Positions 62,270-64,000 of a DNA stretch of 64,000 nucleotides are shown piece by piece. The notes under the pieces were generated by a model. The model was not told the origin of the DNA. It saw only the letters and a list, made by a program, of their open reading frames with translations, and searched no databases. Position 1 is the first letter of the stretch, and each line of letters starts with the position of its first letter. The translations under genes were made by a program, and so were the position numbers. This stretch comes from Heterostelium multicystogenum (lineage: Eukaryota > Evosea > Eumycetozoa > Acytosteliales > Acytosteliaceae), in assembly GCA_003667245.1 (NCBI GenBank), contig RCNN01000019.1, forward strand, positions 1 to 64,000, given 5' to 3'.

Positions 62270-64000
62270 TGTTGTTGTTGTTTGGTGTTGATTTTATAGT
62301 GTATTTGTCTTTGCTGCTTGTTTATCTATATATAATAGGTAGTATTGGTGAATGTCTTTGTTGATATATAGTTGTAATTGTTGTTGTGTGTTTCTGTGGC
62401 GTGGTGTTGGTTATGCAAAGTAAAGGTTGGCTTGTTGGTTGGTTGGTTGGTAAGCTGGTGAATCCTCCTGATGCTCTCTTTAAAGAATGTATGACATCTA
62501 TCTATATTTCTTAAATGGGATCACTTGATGAGCTACTACTATATGTAAAACGAAAACTATATTTGCAAGTGTATATAAATATGTTATTAAACCGATGAGT
62601 AATGATTATAAAACAATCTCTATAGATATTATATTCTGCCAATATTTAAATACTATAAATGTATTAATGAACACAACAAATAACAACACACTATTAAAAA
62701 TCTAGAATTGATATCAATTTATTTTTGATAAATTGCTATTGATGTTGTTGTTGCTATTTATTGTTGTTTATAACTGTTGTTGTAGTTGTTGAGATGATGT
62801 GTTATGTGCAAATAATATCCGATATTATTTGATGGTGAAAATCAAAAAAAATATTTATTTTGATTTTTGATAAAATAATAGATACTAGTCTATCTATCTA
62901 TCTATCTATTAATATTTATTTCATTGATATTTATAAATATAAATAACTATATTATACTATATTATATTATTATAATTTGATTTAATTTGATTGGTAATTA
63001 ATATTTACTTGTTTGTTTATAAAGTGTTTTTGATTTATTCTAGTAGTAGTTCAAACACGTCCAATCACTACTTATTATAATTTAATCTAATAATAATGAA
63101 TGTCTGTTTTGTTCACTTAACTTGTTCCTTGCGCTTTTAGAAGTGTAGTTATTTGGTTGTTGGCTATTTGCAAGTAAGGAAATGAGGGTAGGTGATAATG
63201 AAACACTGGTGCAATATCAGGGGTTGTCGAGGTGAATTACAAAATTTAACAAATGTCAAAATTTGCAAATTTCATCAAAGTTAGTTTTATTCTGATGTTG
63301 CAACCTGCAATGAGTGTCAGGGGTCTAAACACGCATCAAACAGAATAATAAAATTTTTAAAAAATACACTATATTTAAAGATCTTTATTTATTAAATTTA
63401 AAAAGAAATCGCATTTGGTCACATATTCATCTTTTGATTATTTTAGCATTTTCGTTGATTCAACTAGTCAATCATAAATGACAATGATAAAAACAAACCA
63501 AGTTCTTAAATTAAACTATCCTATGTTTGTTTAATTCAATACTGAAAAGAATTGAGTAAATTATTTCATTCATTTAAGCTTCGAAACTGATATACCCACT
63601 AGCCAATATAGGTGAACAAACGAAACAGTAGTTGATTGTAAATTCAATATAATGTCGTATTTATAAATGCGATGTATGATAAGTCAATTAACTGTGATCA
63701 TATATAATATCTACTCACTATCTATAAATTAAGTAATTATACAATAAACAGATAAATCACTATAAATATATGTATATTTTATTTGTATATCATTCACCAA
63801 ATTTGAGGTATCAATGATACTAAGCAACTTTAGTTTTTATTATTTTGAGAGTATGGCTCGCAAAACTCAATTTTCTGTAGTTCGGTTGCTTTCAATAAAT
63901 TTCACATTTTTTCAAATTAATTTTTATTTTATTTTTTTTAGTGGTGACTGATGTGACCTGTGGTGTTGCTCTCGCACGATCCCTGCACTGATTCCCTCTC
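62270..64000. other. AT-rich intergenic region to the window end
   Basis: No supported gene. GTT runs near 62271-62283 and a GGTT run near 62430-62450 lie in the probable promoter of the CLEC16A-like gene; TCTA microsatellite at 62891-62914. The last 100 bases are less AT-rich and may be the start of the next feature, but they are too short to call. Confidence 0.5.
62890..62915. repeat. TCTA tetranucleotide microsatellite
   Basis: TCTATCTATCTATCTATC-type run of about six units in the spacer. Confidence 0.9.

Noticed and set aside
62891..62914. Possible CRISPR-like or satellite array
   Set aside because: Plain TCTA microsatellite; no spacers. No CRISPR array expected or seen in this eukaryotic DNA.

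Overview
The window is nuclear DNA of a social amoeba (dictyostelid). The reasons are FNIP-repeat/F-box-like proteins (a hallmark dictyostelid family), long Gln, Asn, His and Thr tracts written mostly as CAA/CAG/AAC triplets, very AT-rich intergenic DNA, short GT-AG introns with GTAAGT or GTATGT donors, ABCC transporters of dictyostelid type and a Ty3/gypsy element with a C-terminal chromodomain like Skipper. Coding codon use is less extreme in A+T than Dictyostelium discoideum, so a Polysphondylium/Heterostelium- or Cavenderia-like species is my guess, not a demonstrated identity.

Layout. 1-1530: an unidentified, frame-broken gene. 1747-1817: tRNA-Gly(UCC). 2244-4652 (-): a multi-exon Crinkler/CR-like gene with a ubiquitin-like header, a P-loop domain and a restriction-endonuclease-like C-terminus, with apparent lesions. 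5530-7044 (+): a 5'-truncated gypsy remnant followed by a degenerate tRNA-Tyr-like sequence. 7875-9584 (+): an Ada1/TADA1-like SAGA subunit. 12127-15900 (+): a three-RRM protein with a giant Q/N/H-rich tail behind a 2.5-kb non-coding leader. 16491-19083: two near-identical glutathione S-transferase genes, head to head, forming an inverted repeat around an unexplained 0.9-kb spacer. 19242-24606: three FNIP/F-box-like genes. 25039-28230 (-): a myotubularin. 29876-30609 (+): an unidentified Lys-rich-tailed protein. 30696-31770 (-): an RMI2-like OB-fold protein. 35476-45056 (+): two tandem ABCC half-diverged paralogues with an unidentified helical gene between them. 45292-48180 (-): a RasGAP plus CRAL-TRIO (neurofibromin-like) protein. 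49350-50217 (-): a Rab GTPase. 51012-52478 (-): a DUF202/VTC1-like membrane protein. 53352-55036 (+): a Nop12/RBM34-like nucleolar protein. 55381-56349 (-): an acyl-CoA-synthetase-like protein lacking the usual AMP-binding loop. 57136-57753 (-): a small secreted protein. 58168-62269 (-): a CLEC16A homologue. The rest is AT-rich spacer.

A theme runs through the whole window: most long genes are cut by single-base frame shifts although protein homology continues on the other side. Where two near-identical copies exist (the GST pair, the ABCC pair) the differences sit in homopolymer runs. This looks more like sequencing or assembly error, with some real decay, than like a cluster of pseudogenes. 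I therefore annotate such loci as genes and mark the breaks.

Functionally the genes are mostly independent housekeeping and membrane-traffic loci (myotubularin, Rab, CLEC16A and the RasGAP all act in phosphoinositide, Ras or endosomal control) mixed with expanding dictyostelid families (FNIP, ABCC, GST). There is no operon logic. The least ordinary items are the Crinkler-like gene, the GST palindrome with its structured spacer, the mosaic ABCC duplication, and the tRNA-like relic beside a gypsy remnant.
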